Source: Microvelia longipes (taxonomy: Eukaryota > Arthropoda > Insecta > Hemiptera > Veliidae). From it: a stretch of DNA of 64,000 bases. Both the position numbers and the translations under genes were made by a program. The DNA lies in NCBI GenBank assembly GCA_018340805.1, contig JACMZG010000008.1:76010111-76074110 (forward strand), in the 5' to 3' direction. Below are positions 34,560 to 46,026 of the stretch, one piece after another. Under the pieces are notes generated by a model. It was given only the letters and a program-made list of their open reading frames with translations. It was not told where the DNA came from and did not search any database. Each line of letters opens with the position of its first letter. Position 1 is the stretch's first letter.

Positions 34560-35284
34560 AATTTAAGTATTTTTAATTAATAAGAATAAGTCGTAAAAAT
34601 ATGGAATTATTAATTAAATTATAATTTTATACAATCGTAAAACAATGGAATTAGCAATTTAACTAAAATTTTATGCAAATATTTAACGATGAGTGACAAT
34701 TTGTTGAATTGATTATTTTTATTTACAGAATGTACCAAAATCTAATCACTTCTTTTATTTATACAATTCTAGAAAAATTTAGTTTATTTGAGGTAGTACG
34801 TAATTGAGCACTTTATTGGACCGTTTTTAGGATGAGAGGCCGATCATTATTGTTATAGGAGGTTATTTAGTACTTTTAACCTCCGAGGACAATAATGAAT
34901 GTAAAAAACTCCTAGGACGTAAAAGTAATTCATATGTTGCCGCCATTACTGTAATGTAACGTGTTCAAAAAACAATCTGTGTTAAACCTTCATGAGTTTT
35001 CTTTAAAAACGATCAATTTGTTTCTGTTTTTGTTCGTAGACTAATTTTTTTTCGTTTTTAAAAGGTGTTCTAATTGACAATTTTTGTGTGTTTATTTGTA
35101 AAGCTTTTACATTTTTGAGTAAAAGTGTGAAGTTATGGATGAATTTAATGACGACGATAATATGGAGTTAGTTGGACGTTTGGTTTTTTTTCAATTAAGT
35201 ATACAGCGCAGTTTAATGAGTGCTATTTTTTGATTTTTTTAATGAGTGCTTTATTTAATGAGTGCTACCTCAAAAAAAATAGAG
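34560..35284. other. AT-rich stretch, no gene seen
   Basis: Three similar TTTAATGAGTGCT strings occur at about 35211-35267. Nothing coding is supported. Confidence 0.5.
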
Positions 35285-35399
35285 TATGCCATCCGGCAGA
35301 GAATGTCTTTATGTCTTGGCAATTATTCCCGACTCGCTTCGCTCGTCGGTAAATCTAATTGCCGTGACATAAAGACACACTTCTCAGCCTTATGGCATA
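35285..35399. repeat. 115-bp imperfect palindrome centred on the mini-hairpin motif
   Basis: Arms 35285-35341 and 35341-35399 are inverse over TATGCCAT, GGC(A/T)GAGAA, TGTCTTTATGTC and GGCAATTA, with a few mismatches and small indels. The centre is GACTCGCTTCGCTCGTC, the complement of the GCGAAGC motif found in repeats elsewhere in the window. Confidence 0.85.
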
Positions 35400-35936
35400 A
35401 ATAACTATTATTACACCTAATATATTTTTCTTTAATAGATTTTTAGGTTTTTGCACTCTAGAATTTCTATAGAATATAAAATCCTACCATAGTAACATAT
35501 CTTTGGGGTGAATATATAACACATAACCTGTTGATATGGAATCTCAATCCAGTCCCCTACACTCTAATGCTTAACTATGCACAAGTCGAACTTCATTCTT
35601 TCAAAATCAACTCTACGAAACATAATGCATATGCATTTAAAACTCACTTTATGATAAATTGTAAACAAATCATTACAATTTTTGTACCAGGCTTATTGTG
35701 GTCGCAATATCTGAAACGGAATTATGTTACACATCTCTCCAACATTCCCCCCCATCAGCGAAGTTTTTACAAAGTAAGGATTACAAGAGCTAAATATAAA
35801 ATATTATAATCTATTGAATTATGGAAATGGGAAAATCCGAAAAAAATAAATAACCTGTGGTATTGCTACTGCTCAGGTTATAAAAGTTTTGTAGCTTATA
35901 CTACAATCTCATGAAAGAAACAGATTGTTGAGCTTA
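35400..35936. other. no gene recognised
   Basis: A 92-codon open frame at 35531-35809 (+) starts MIWNLNPVPYT but shows no domain, repeat or family motif. It may be chance. Confidence 0.4.
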
Positions 35937-36756
35937 TATTATTTGACTAGACGTTGTAGCGAGCCATTTGGTTAACACTTCTAGTAAAGTGTATTTGTAG
36001 GTATATCTGTGTAGGTAGGTATTTGAGTATAGCTAGTGAGAGAGATGGGGAGTAATACTCTTGCGTCTCCTGCAACCAATAAGCGAGAGGGGCTCGTCTC
36101 TATAGAATGATATTTCTTATCATTATACTATTATGACCGTTAATCTAATATCAAATTATCAAATATATTATAAATATCAAAAATATTTTGATTTATTCTT
36201 CAAGAAATCAAGCTGTGTCTTAATTTATTGATTCAAAGTAAAATAATAGAGACTAAGATAGAAGTCAACAGAAATCAAGCTCGTCTTCATTTATTGATTC
36301 AATGTAAATAATAGAGATATAACGATAGAAGTCATCAGACATAGAATTATAATATAATATGAAGTACTGTTTAATTTAAAATAAAATACAATAAATAGAG
36401 AAAGAAGAACAATTGACTTGAGTTCTATACAATTAAATTACTTTAATTTATTAACTCTATACATGAAGATACAAATTAACACACAAAAATTGAAGAATTA
36501 GACAAACACGATGATTAATTTATTAATATGAATCTAAAATTTAATATCAATTTATTAATCAATTACGGTCTTAATTAAAATAAATAATGCTTTACGAGGT
36601 ATATAAGGAAGAACTGTAAATCTGAAGGGAGAATAGAAAGACCTTGTAGTTGACGAGGTGGGGAAGTGGAATCGTATATCCCCATCTCACTGCGAGCTGA
36701 AACAACTAATATAAGTGTTAACCAAATGGCTCGCTACAACGCCTAGTTATTATTTG
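35937..36756. mobile_element. 802-bp MITE with 9-bp target duplication (Mutator-like)
   Basis: The element spans 35946-36747, flanked by perfect TATTATTTG duplications at 35937-35945 and 36748-36756. Terminal inverted repeats of 35 bp (35946-35980 and 36713-36747) start ACTAG(A/G)CGTTGTAGC and differ at one base. A subterminal inverted pair around GAGATGGGG extends the symmetry further in. A 9-bp duplication is typical of Mutator-like elements. No transposase is encoded. Internal direct repetition of AATCAAGCT(G/C)TCT near 36205 and 36274 is also visible. Confidence 0.88.
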
Positions 36757-36769
36757 TTGTGAATATTTG

Positions 36770-36959
36770 TGTTATATATATATATATATATTATATATAT
36801 ATATAATATATATATATTTTTTTGTGTGTGTGAAGTCTTGCAAAACCTACTTTTTGTAATCAGGGACCACTGAAACAAAATTGTGGCACTCTCTCAGACT
36901 TAGAGCCCGCTGTGCAGCCCCTTCAACATCGATTGTTTTTCAAAGAAAATTCGCTAAAA
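36770..36959 (+). repeat. TA/GT microsatellite followed by hairpin-ended repeat, copy 3
   Basis: TA tract and GTGTGTGTG at 36772-36832, then TCTTGCAAAACCTAC at 36836 through CAAAGAAAATTCGCTAAAAG. It is clearly diverged: the B box and the first 3' hairpin are not preserved. It repeats the association of this family with a microsatellite on its left side. Confidence 0.65.
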
Positions 36960-37699
36960 GTAGAAATAAGCTATTCGTTTCAAGTTATTTAAAGGAACTC
37001 AGTATTCAAAGAATCACTTAAACCTGTATCGGGTGTCACAAAACATATTTCTTAAATTAAAGACTTAAATTTAAAATTAATTTCCCGGTGGAAAAAGTTT
37101 GAACAACATGGCATGCCTGACGAAAATTGCATTAGTTTCCTCTTAGATATACATAAGTCTTTAGTTTACACTAATTCTTTAAACTGCAGTTTATACTCGG
37201 TTTGTGAACACGGAATTAAAAAAGAGTACTCATAAAAATAAATGTGAATCAAGTTTTATTATTTTACCCTGGAAAAAATTAAAACCGAGACTTCCATTTC
37301 ATTCTGTATAATAAAATATTTTCTATTGAAATTTCGTTAAAAGTAAGCCTTATATTGTTTCAAAAACCTTCCTTGTTTCTTATCAAAACAGGGAAGTAAA
37401 AGTTATAACGAAATATTAGAAGGAAAAACATTTTTATATAATTAAAAAGAATTAAGTCAAATAAGTTGCTTTTTATCATTTTGTATTTTTATTAAGTATT
37501 TTTAGTGAAAAGGTAGCGGCGGTTACTGATCCGATTATGAAGTTACCCAGCCTACCGTCCCTGGAACAACCCTAGCTTTATAACTCAATAAAATCCAGCA
37601 AATATTGATTTATCAAAATAAATTTTATCACGTTACTGTTTTTTATTGCATAGTACATTATATTCTCTATCCTAATAATTAGTGTTTTATTGAGTTTTA
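36960..37699. other. AT-rich stretch, no gene seen
   Basis: No features recognised. Confidence 0.5.
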
Positions 37700-38430
37700 A
37701 ATAGTACACCTATTCTAAACGAAGATACTCAACTCTTTAAGAAGTATACCTATTCTAAACAAAAATAATCAAATCTTGAAGAACTATACCTACTTTAAAC
37801 GACTAAACTCAACTCTTTAAGCAGTATACCTATTCTAAACAAAGATAATCACAACTCTCTAAGAAGGATACCTATTGTAAACAATGATTATCAAATCATT
37901 AATAAGTATACCTATTCTAAACGAGTATACATAACACTTTAAGCAGTATACCTATTATAAACGACTAGTATCAACTTATTAAGAAGTACATCTATTATAA
38001 ACAACGATAATCAACTCTTTAAGAAGTACACCTATTCTAAACTCTAAACGACTATAAACATCTCTTTAAGCAGTATACCTATTCTAAATGAGTAATACCT
38101 ATTCTAAACGAGTATTATCAAGCAATATATCTATTGTAAACAGCAATAATAAACTCTTTAATAAGTATCTCTATTCTAAACGACTATATACTTAACTCAT
38201 TAAACAGCATGCCTATTCTAAGCGATGATTCTCAACTCTATGTAAGAGCATCCATTCTAAGCGACGATATCCAACTCTTTAAGAAGCACAACAATTATAA
38301 GCAAATACCCAACTCTCTAAGAACTGCGCCCATTATTAACACTTTAAGAAGAACACCTATTCTAAGAGGCGACACTCCAATCCTTAAGAACTGCACCCGT
38401 TCTCAACGATGATACTCAACTCTTTAAGAA
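37700..38430. repeat. ~44-bp minisatellite, about sixteen units
   Basis: Unit: CTATTCTAAACGA, AT(A/T)ATC, AACTCTTTAAGAAGTATAC. Units vary by substitution and length; the right-hand units (from ~38200) have drifted to CATTCTAAGCGACGATA. Copies are contiguous, without unique spacers. A 67-codon frame at 38209-38412 is repeat-derived. Confidence 0.9.
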
Positions 38431-39744
38431 TCGACGGCAAATATTACGTTTAGATGTCACCGGTAGCAAATTGTTTGTGGCGTTTTCGGCCTATATTATT
38501 AATCCAGTCGTAGTATATTTGTCATAACAACTTTCACTAATAATTTAATTAGTTACTATAATTAAAATTTTATAGTAACTATAATAACTTTAAAAAGTAA
38601 ATTAAGTTCGATAAACTACAAGAAACTAAACTGGCAACATCTAAAAGAACTAACAAACTCACTGATAAGGAGTCGCGGAGAAGAATTCTTCTTACTTTTG
38701 GCACTATAACAGAATATATAAAAGAAAGCCTTTTATTACCGGCAGTAGTGCCGATGTAAGAATAATTCTTCCACTCCAATGTAATCACGCATTTACGGTG
38801 CATGTAGATAAACATGTTATGTCTTACGTATCTAACATATTGTCGATGGTAAATTATATTTTTGAAAATAAATAATATAAATTCGTTATAGAAGCAAAAT
38901 GTTTAGTCCTTTTTGTACGAGGTTAGTTAATATTATATTTATAGGTAAAAGAGCCCCAAAATATAATGTGTTTAGTAAAATGGAGCCACTTGTTGGTTGT
39001 GAACTCTAGATGGGAGTAAGGGGAGTTGGAAAACTCTATGGTCTATTACATTATAAAGGGTGGTCCCCAAAGCATTAGCGAGATAGTCTTACCGGACCAC
39101 TAATAGTATTAAGTCCCAACAAACCTACAATAGACTTTACCCTGGTTTATATTGACTTGATTATACCTTAAGTAACCAGTAGTCTTTCCTTCCTAACAGC
39201 TCAAAACTCTAATGCATTCCATTAACAACATGGACAAAACAGAGTTATTGTTTGTAGTCGTCAATTTTCATGACTTGGAACTATTAAGTAAGAAACTAAA
39301 CATGAATTTTTTCTTTCGGTCAGGAGGAAGTCGTTAAAAAGCCTAAAATCTACATCTCATTAACGTCAAGTACATTTTATTCAAAAGTTAAAAAAACACG
39401 GCACATGATACCTCGTAAAAGTTCTTCTCTTAAACGAAATCATGAAATGAATTCCATCGCTTCGCTGGGCCTCATACTGTTGGATACGGTTTATTCCCAC
39501 CGGTCACCATGTGTCCTTGTCGGTGACACCCACTTATTACATGTAATCCAATAAAAACCGTGGATATACACTATTCGTATTAAAGTTGAATTTTGTATAC
39601 TTTGCTATTATGTAAAGAGACACACTCTATCTTAAGTTTAACTCAATTGTGTAGTTCCCATTGAATAGTTATTACACCTAACACATTTAATGGTCTTATT
39701 TAGAACTAAATGCAGATATTGAAATACCTATCACGTTTGCTGCC
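38431..39744. other. AT-rich stretch, no gene seen
   Basis: A 78-codon minus frame at 38579-38815 has no recognisable domain. A partial mini-hairpin motif ATCGCTTCGCTGGGCC lies near 39458. Confidence 0.5.
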
Positions 39745-40735
39745 CTATATAAGAATGCAGTAGATAAAAAATGAACTAACGTTTGCTGCCCATATAATGC
39801 AAGTAGACAATAAAATGACACCTAAACGTTGCTGCCCTTATATAAGAATGCAAGTAGATAATAAAATGACACCTAAACGTTTGCTGCCCATATATAAGAA
39901 TGCAAGTAGATAATAAAATGACACCTAAACAACGTTTCTTGGCTTATATAGGAAGTGCTAGTAGATAATAAGATGACACCTACAACGTTTGACTGCTGCC
40001 CTTATATAGGAATGCAAGTAACAATAAATGACACCTAAACGTTGCTGCAAATATAGAATGCACCCTAACGTTTGCTGCCTCTTATATAGGAAAGTAGATA
40101 ATAAAATGACACAGTAGATAGTAAAGCAAGTGATTAAGATAACCTTAACGTTGCTGCGCCTTAAAGGAATGCAAGTAACAAAAAAATGCACCTAAACGTA
40201 TGGATGCAAGTAGATAATGAAGAACCTAAACGTTTGCTGGCCTTATATAGGAATGCAAGTAGATAATAAAATGACACCTAAACGTTTGCTGGCCTTATAT
40301 AGGAATGCAAGTAGATAATAAGATGACACCCTAAACGTTTGCTGGCCTATATAGGATGCAAGTAGACAAAAAAATGACACCTAAACGTTTGCTGCCCTTA
40401 TATAGGAATGCAAGTAGATAATAAGATGACACCTAAACGTTTGCTGGCCTTATATAGGACTACAAGAATAATAATTAAGATGACACTAAACGTTTGCTGG
40501 CCTTATATAGGAATGCAAGTTATAATAGATGACACATAAACGTTGCTGGCCTTATATAGGACTACAAATAGATAATAATATAACACCTAACACGATTGCT
40601 GGATTTATACAGAACTAGAGGCAGGTAATGAGGTAGAAGATGGCATCTAACAACTCTGTAGGTCTTAAATAAGACCTACTAGATGATGAGATGACACCTA
40701 ACACGTTTTCTGGTTTTATACAAGACAACATGCTT
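39745..40735. repeat. ~58-60-bp minisatellite, about seventeen units
   Basis: Unit: CTTATATAGGAATGCAAGTA, GATAATAAAATGACACCTAA, ACGTTTGCTGGC. Central copies differ mostly by one- and two-base gaps (TGCCC/TGGCC, ATATAGGA), while both edges are more diverged. The indel pattern resembles that of the big arrays and may partly be consensus error. Confidence 0.92.
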
Positions 40736-42759
40736 GTCAATATAACTTGATCAGGACCTGATCAAGATATAAAGTTTTAAGTTTTCCGTTTTAAATGAAA
40801 ATTCGAAATTTATACTCATTGAGTCATTAATAACGGTTATGACAAAATAAAATTATTTTCTAAAAGCACAACTAAATCTTAAGGTTAATTAGTGTATAAA
40901 ATGTCAAGTCATGGACCATTTTCATTCAATTTACAGTCTCAAAAAATATTAAAAACTACTTGAATTGTGTAGATTAACGATCGTATAAAGTCTATTTTTT
41001 TTAGGGTTGTCGGTAATTGAACGCCGTTTTTTAAACTTTTTTTAGACACTTTAAGTGGTCGTATCGCCTCCGGACAGGTTTTATTTGATTCAGCTTCCTA
41101 AAAAACTACTCAACGTTTATTTTTTACCAACCAATGTACCATTGTTACTCTCAAAAACCATTTCATTTTCCCTTCAGGTCTTAAAACTCCTGAAAGGACA
41201 ATTTAGGAGAAATCACGGTTTCGGTTTTTAAAGCTAAAGCATTACATTTCCTAAACATCTACGCGGTATCAATAAGAAAAGTAAAAAAACAAATCAACAG
41301 GTGTATGTACATTAGGTATGAGTATTATCTTTTTTACATTATCTGTTCGTAGGTAGCAAAGAGCGCTCTAGGGGCTTCACCCAGATACAGGATAGCGTGC
41401 GAAACTCAAAAATTAATGAAAGTGTGCTTACAGTAAATTAATAGGGTTTGTCAAGATTAAAAGCGCGTATGTCATTTAAGAATAAATGCTATAGTCACGC
41501 GAAAGCTTGTTAAAATATCCACTAAAAATTATATGCTAATATACGCAGATTGCAGACCATCCCAATGATAAATAGATAAAATGTATACATTCTACTAGTC
41601 CGGTAGCCCGGGTTAGTTATCGACGTATAATAACTATGGATAATTCGGTCATAAGATGAAGAGAGCCATAGAGAAGAGTAAGAAAACCACATGTCTGGTG
41701 TTTTACTCCGGGGCAGGACAATATGCTGACTCAGCAAAATATTAAAAGTATTACAACTACTTTTTAAAAAAATCTGAAAAATGTTCTTAATAAAGTTGTA
41801 GGGCTCAAGATAAGGAACATTTTCAGTGCTGGTAATTGTTTGCCAACATTGCTTTATATTCAAGATATAAAGGATTGGTGTTATGATAAAAGTTAATATG
41901 TTTAAAAGTAAAGTAGAGAGGTAATTTAGACAGAGTGTGGATGATATTTTGATGAGGTTATATCTTAAAAATGAAGCAATGTAGGTTAAAAATTACAAGG
42001 ACTAAAAATATTTGATTTTTTGTGTGCTACAACTTATATTTGGAACTTTTCCAGAATTTAAAAAAATAAAATAGTGATGCAAATTTATATACTTTTTCTG
42101 AATCAGCTTATTCTTTAGTCCCGGAGTCAAACACGAACTACTCCACTCTACGGTCCTGTAAGTCCAATGATGGAATGCTTCATAAATCGTATGACGTAAA
42201 AAATAAATCACCCCTGTGCTCTGAGACTATATTGATCTCCTCATTGATGGTTTTTGCAAAATGTAATGTCTACATAAATCGTTCACATCAATGTGCAATA
42301 TTGATTGCATTTAGTGATATCACACAAAGCTAATCTCGGTTATATTATCTGTGCTTTTATCCAGACATTTAGACTCAATTTAGTATCATTAAAAACAATG
42401 TCAAAGATTGTCAATTTTGTATGTTTTAGTTTAAGTATGTAGTATAATGGAATGGATTGAACTAGTCCACTTTTAAGTGTTTCCAACAGGAGTGTAATAG
42501 GACTGGGAGCAAGACAAGAAGATATAATTTACCACTACATGCTGATCTAGGGTTATATTACGTAAAAAATATTTAAGGTAATTATACGACGTGAGATTAG
42601 AAGCACTTTAAAACTTACATCTAGATGTACAGATACATTTTTGCTTCAGATAGTAGTTTCGTATAGCCTTTCACTCAAGGCAAATTCATAGGAGCGGCAA
42701 AAAATTATAATTGAAACAACAACAGGATGAGCATAAATGGAGTCCATCTTAAAAAAAAA
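40736..42759. other. mostly unannotated DNA with one R2 module relic
   Basis: Near 41050-41125, AGTGGTCGTATCGCCTCCGG, TTGATTCAGC and TTTATTTTTTACC form a diverged R2 module. A 113-codon minus frame at 41522-41863 has no recognisable domain. No other feature is supported. Confidence 0.5.
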
Positions 42760-43368
42760 TTCTGGCGCGGTGGTCCGCATGTCGGGCGAATTTCCTTTGG
42801 ATGCATGTTTTCGTGCTTTTTACATTATATAAGTTTACAACTACTAAATAAATAATTCCGGCGCGGTGGTCCGCTGTCGGGCGAATTTCATTTAGAATGC
42901 ATGTTTCCGTGAAAAACAACCCATTTCTTGCTTATGCAAGAACCATGCCCATAGCGTAGTTCCGGTTCATGCTTTAGAACCTAAGCAGTTTACTCAATTG
43001 TCAAGCACTGCTCGTAACTCATTTTGTCTGTATTTTCCAAAGGAAATGCGCATAATCATCCAGTTGTTGTACAAAACTATGCCTCTAAAATTAGAAGTAC
43101 GCACTATTATTTGCACTAGGTTAAAGCTTAGTTACTTATCTTTAAGCTTAGTCAGTTATCTTTAAAGGTTTTAGCGCATTTCCTTTGGAAAATACAGACA
43201 AAATGAGTTACGAGCAGTGCTTGACAATTGAGTAACTGCTTAGGTTCTAAAGCATGAGCCGGAACTACGCAATGGGCACGGTTCTTGCATAAGCAAGAAA
43301 TGGATTGTTTAGCACGGAAACACGCATTCTAAATGAAATTCGCCCGACAGCGGACCACCGTGCCAGAA
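42760..43368. mobile_element. R2 copy 2: 609-bp TIR-bounded segment in inverted orientation
   Basis: Same length as 15977-16585 but reversed: the single head unit lies on the left (42760-42855), the foldback on the right (42856-43368; arms 42856-43051 and 43174-43368). The ~122-base loop reads in the opposite direction to copy 1. The right-hand flank continues in the same orientation as in copy 1. Arms remain close to identical. Confidence 0.88.
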
Positions 43369-43650
43369 TTATTTTCTAGTTGTAAACTTATATTAGGTAA
43401 AAAATGGATAAAAAATTATTGTCCCTACTAGGATTTGAACCCAGGTACTCTGGGTTTGAGTTTTCGCATCCAAAGGAAATTCGCCCGACATGCGGACCAC
43501 CGCGCCAGAATTATTTTCTAGTTGTAAAATTATAATAAGTAAAAAAAAAAACGATAAACAATTATCGACCTTCCAGGATGTGAACCCAGGTACCCTGAGT
43601 TTGAGTGGTCGTATTGACTCCGGACCACTGGCATTCAACTCAGAGGCCAA
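43369..43650 (-). repeat. two tandem tRNA-related short repeats, R2 copy 2
   Basis: Minus-strand units with B boxes GGGTTCAAATCC (~43431-43442) and GGGTTCACATCC (~43575-43586), tails ATAATTTTTTATC, then an AGAAAATAATTCTGGCGCGG junction. Counterpart of 16586-16860. An 85-codon minus frame spanning them has an equivalent in copy 1 and is incidental. Confidence 0.7.
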
Positions 43651-44120
43651 AAAAACATTGAAAACGACACCCTACTCGAAATTTATTTTTCAACGACCGT
43701 AATTTTGGTTTTCTATAATTTTTGTGGTTTTTTCGACTTTTTGGTAACTTAAAGTGGTCGTATCGACTTCGGACCGGTTTCATTCGATTCAGCGCCCAAA
43801 AGTACATAGAAAAACGACACCCTAGCTCGAAATTTATTTTTTTATCGACCTAAAATTTTGGTTATCTATACTTTTTGTGGTTTTTTCGATTTTTAGGTCA
43901 CTAGAGAGGTCGTATCGACTTCGGACCGGTTTCATTCGACTCAGCGCCCAAAAGTACATAGAAAACGACACCCTACTCGAAATTTATTTATTATGGACCT
44001 AAATTTTGGTTTATCGCAATTTACAATGGTTTTTTCGATTTTTAGGTCACTTAGAGAGGTCGTATCGACTTCGGACCGGTTTCATTCGATTCAGCGTCTC
44101 AAAAAACATTAATATTAATG
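43600..44120. repeat. R2 ~150-bp tandem modules (four copies)
   Basis: Module starts near 43608, 43757, 43911 and 44059, each with GGTCGTATCGACTTCGGACC and ATTCGA(T/C)TCAGCG. One more module than in copy 1; the second and third are nearly identical, so the extra copy arose here recently. Confidence 0.82.
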
Positions 44121-44280
44121 TTTTTCGCGGCAAAAAAATATTAACCCTAAATTTTGCCGATTTTTTGAAAATATCGCTGACTCAGCAAACCGGATTAATG
44201 TCGTCACAAAAACCTGGTTTTCAATAGGGTTTGTGTCCTCCCCAAGGTTGATTTTTGTACCAAGTTTGGTCAAAAAATAT

Positions 44281-44336
44281 TAATCCGTTTAGAAATCATA
44301 TATATATGATATATTATATATATTATATATAAATAT

Positions 44337-44401
<65 letters not shown>

Positions 44402-44412
44402 ATTATATATAT
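44281..44412. repeat. (TA)n microsatellite
   Basis: Interrupted TA tract at the position where R2 copy 1 has only ~25 bases of TA-rich DNA. Confidence 0.95.
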
Positions 44413-44415
44413 AAA

Positions 44416-44509
44416 GTTTCGTGAAACGGATTTGTGTCGTGGTCCAAGGTTCGAATTCCGCCATGACGCCTATCCTATTAGGCGAATTTCCAAAGGAAAT
44501 TCGCTAAAA
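44416..44509 (+). repeat. hairpin-ended short repeat, copy 4 (+)
   Basis: TTTCGTGAAACGGATTTGTG through GGAAATTCGCTAAAA. About 30 bases are missing near the 5' end relative to the other copies, with GAAAC at both sides of the missing piece, suggesting deletion between short repeats. The B-box-like GGTTCGAATTCC and both 3' hairpins are intact. It forms the right end of R2. Confidence 0.8.
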
Positions 44510-45030
44510 AATACATTCTTAGGACATGGCTCAATTCAAATTTTGAAAAAAGAAAACCAGTTTGAAGTTATCCTGAGCTAGATATTTACATACATTTTCA
44601 TTGTAAGACCAAGCATAGCAAGACCGCAGTTATGTTCATCCAATACTACCTTTGGATAAAACATAATTATAATCTCATTAAATTAGAGCGACGCGAGTCA
44701 CAAGTTGTATGAAAAAGGTCTAAGGTAACTTTGACCTATTTTTATAAACATTTATATGCATACATCCTCTTCATATAAAATAAAATATCATATAAACTAG
44801 TGAATAATAGATATTTGTGACACGTGATTTAATACAAAATTTTAAATTTAAATTTTAATCTAATTTAGCAATTTTTTTCATTTTAATTTATATCTTAAAA
44901 ATAAACCAGTATTCTTAAGAAACATTTAAAATATATTAATTGCAAATCTAGTTGATGATAATTATCGACAATTTCATATAACTTGCAATGCAGATAATTA
45001 TAATTTTTATTTTTTTTCTAACATTTTTAG
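44510..45030. other. AT-rich DNA ending in a splice acceptor
   Basis: No gene. The last ~30 bases (TTTTTATTTTTTTTCTAAC, then ATTTTTAG at 45023-45030) make a strong 3' splice site, with a TAAC branch-like element, directly before the exon of the next gene. The upstream part is therefore probably a 5' untranslated-region intron. Confidence 0.5.
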
Positions 45031-46026
45031 ATCTTTATAACTTTTTGAGAAAAAAAACATGGCATCGAACGAAGGAACTGAGAAAATTACTGACAATAAA
45101 AAGATATACAAAGAAATAAAGAAATATGAGCATCGTTATAATATTATTTTGCATGATACCTTGAATCCAAAGAAAAAGGTGGAGTTAAAGCTGGGTAAAC
45201 AGAAAGAAATTCTGACGAGGTATCAGGAAGACAGGGATAAACTAATTAGCCAAACGTTTATCTCAGAGCAAGGGAGAAAGCGAGAGATAGAGTTTCTTCA
45301 GACCTTTGTTGATTATATCCGTGAAAAGGCGTTTCTTGAAAATGAAACGAAAAATATCCGTAAAGAGATCAAAGAACTCGACCATAGAAATGTCCTTTTA
45401 GAGAAAGACATCAAAAAGAAGTCGCAAGAAATATCTAAGAGAAAAGCTAATCTGTCTGGACTAGACGAGCCATCAGACAGATCAGATGCACTTATAAATA
45501 CCTTGGAGAACAAGTTATGTCAGGCACGAATGGCACTGAACCACAAATTATCATGGACTTGCAAGGAAATACCGACGTGAAATCGACGACTGTTTGGCTG
45601 AGAGAAATAAGTTTCGTCAAATATTAGACAGCGCAAACACAAAACTAAAAATCGGTAAAGGTTGTATGCTAGATATGATCGAACAGGCAGCTATGGCTAC
45701 TTCCAAGCGAGATTTCGCAAAGGAACGTCTTAAGAAACTAATAGCTGATCATAAAAGTACCACTAAGAAACAAGGTTATGTTTACAGGCAAATGAACAAC
45801 GCACTAAGTACGTTAGTCGAACGAGCCATTTTTCAATCAATCAAAATTCAAAAGAGAGTCGGCAAAGGTTTAGAAGCTAAAAAGCAGCTCGAACTTTTAA
45901 TTAAACGGCAAAATTTAGAAAACAGTGTACGGAGAACTAAATTATTGTACCAAAATGTCAAACAGTTTTACGGAGTAGATACTATAGACGACTGCGCAAG
46001 ATTATTTAAAGAAGCGTACAATAATA
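45031..46026 (+). CDS. coiled-coil protein, CCDC63/CCDC114-like, partial and frameshifted
   Basis: Exon start after the acceptor at 45030; ATG at 45059 in good context (AAAACATGGC). First frame 45059-45580: about 165 residues of charged heptad-type coiled coil (KKVELKLGKQKEILTRYQED; NETKNIRKEIKELD). Near 45545-45560 the frame shifts by one base, and the second frame continues with KYRREIDDCLAERNKFRQIL, MLDMIEQAAMA and RDFAKERLKKLIADHK. The IEQA..A...R..A...L pattern, preceded by an ER..F motif, is what I recall from CCDC63/CCDC114 (ODAD1), the outer dynein arm docking coiled coils of cilia and sperm tails. Family members are ~550-670 residues; ~320 are present and the rest falls in the gap. 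The shift is either an assembly error or a real lesion. Confidence 0.6.

Noticed and set aside
39745..40735. CRISPR-like array
   Set aside because: Units are contiguous with no unique spacers, and the context is eukaryotic; this is a minisatellite. The same applies to 37700-38430 and 22480-23115.
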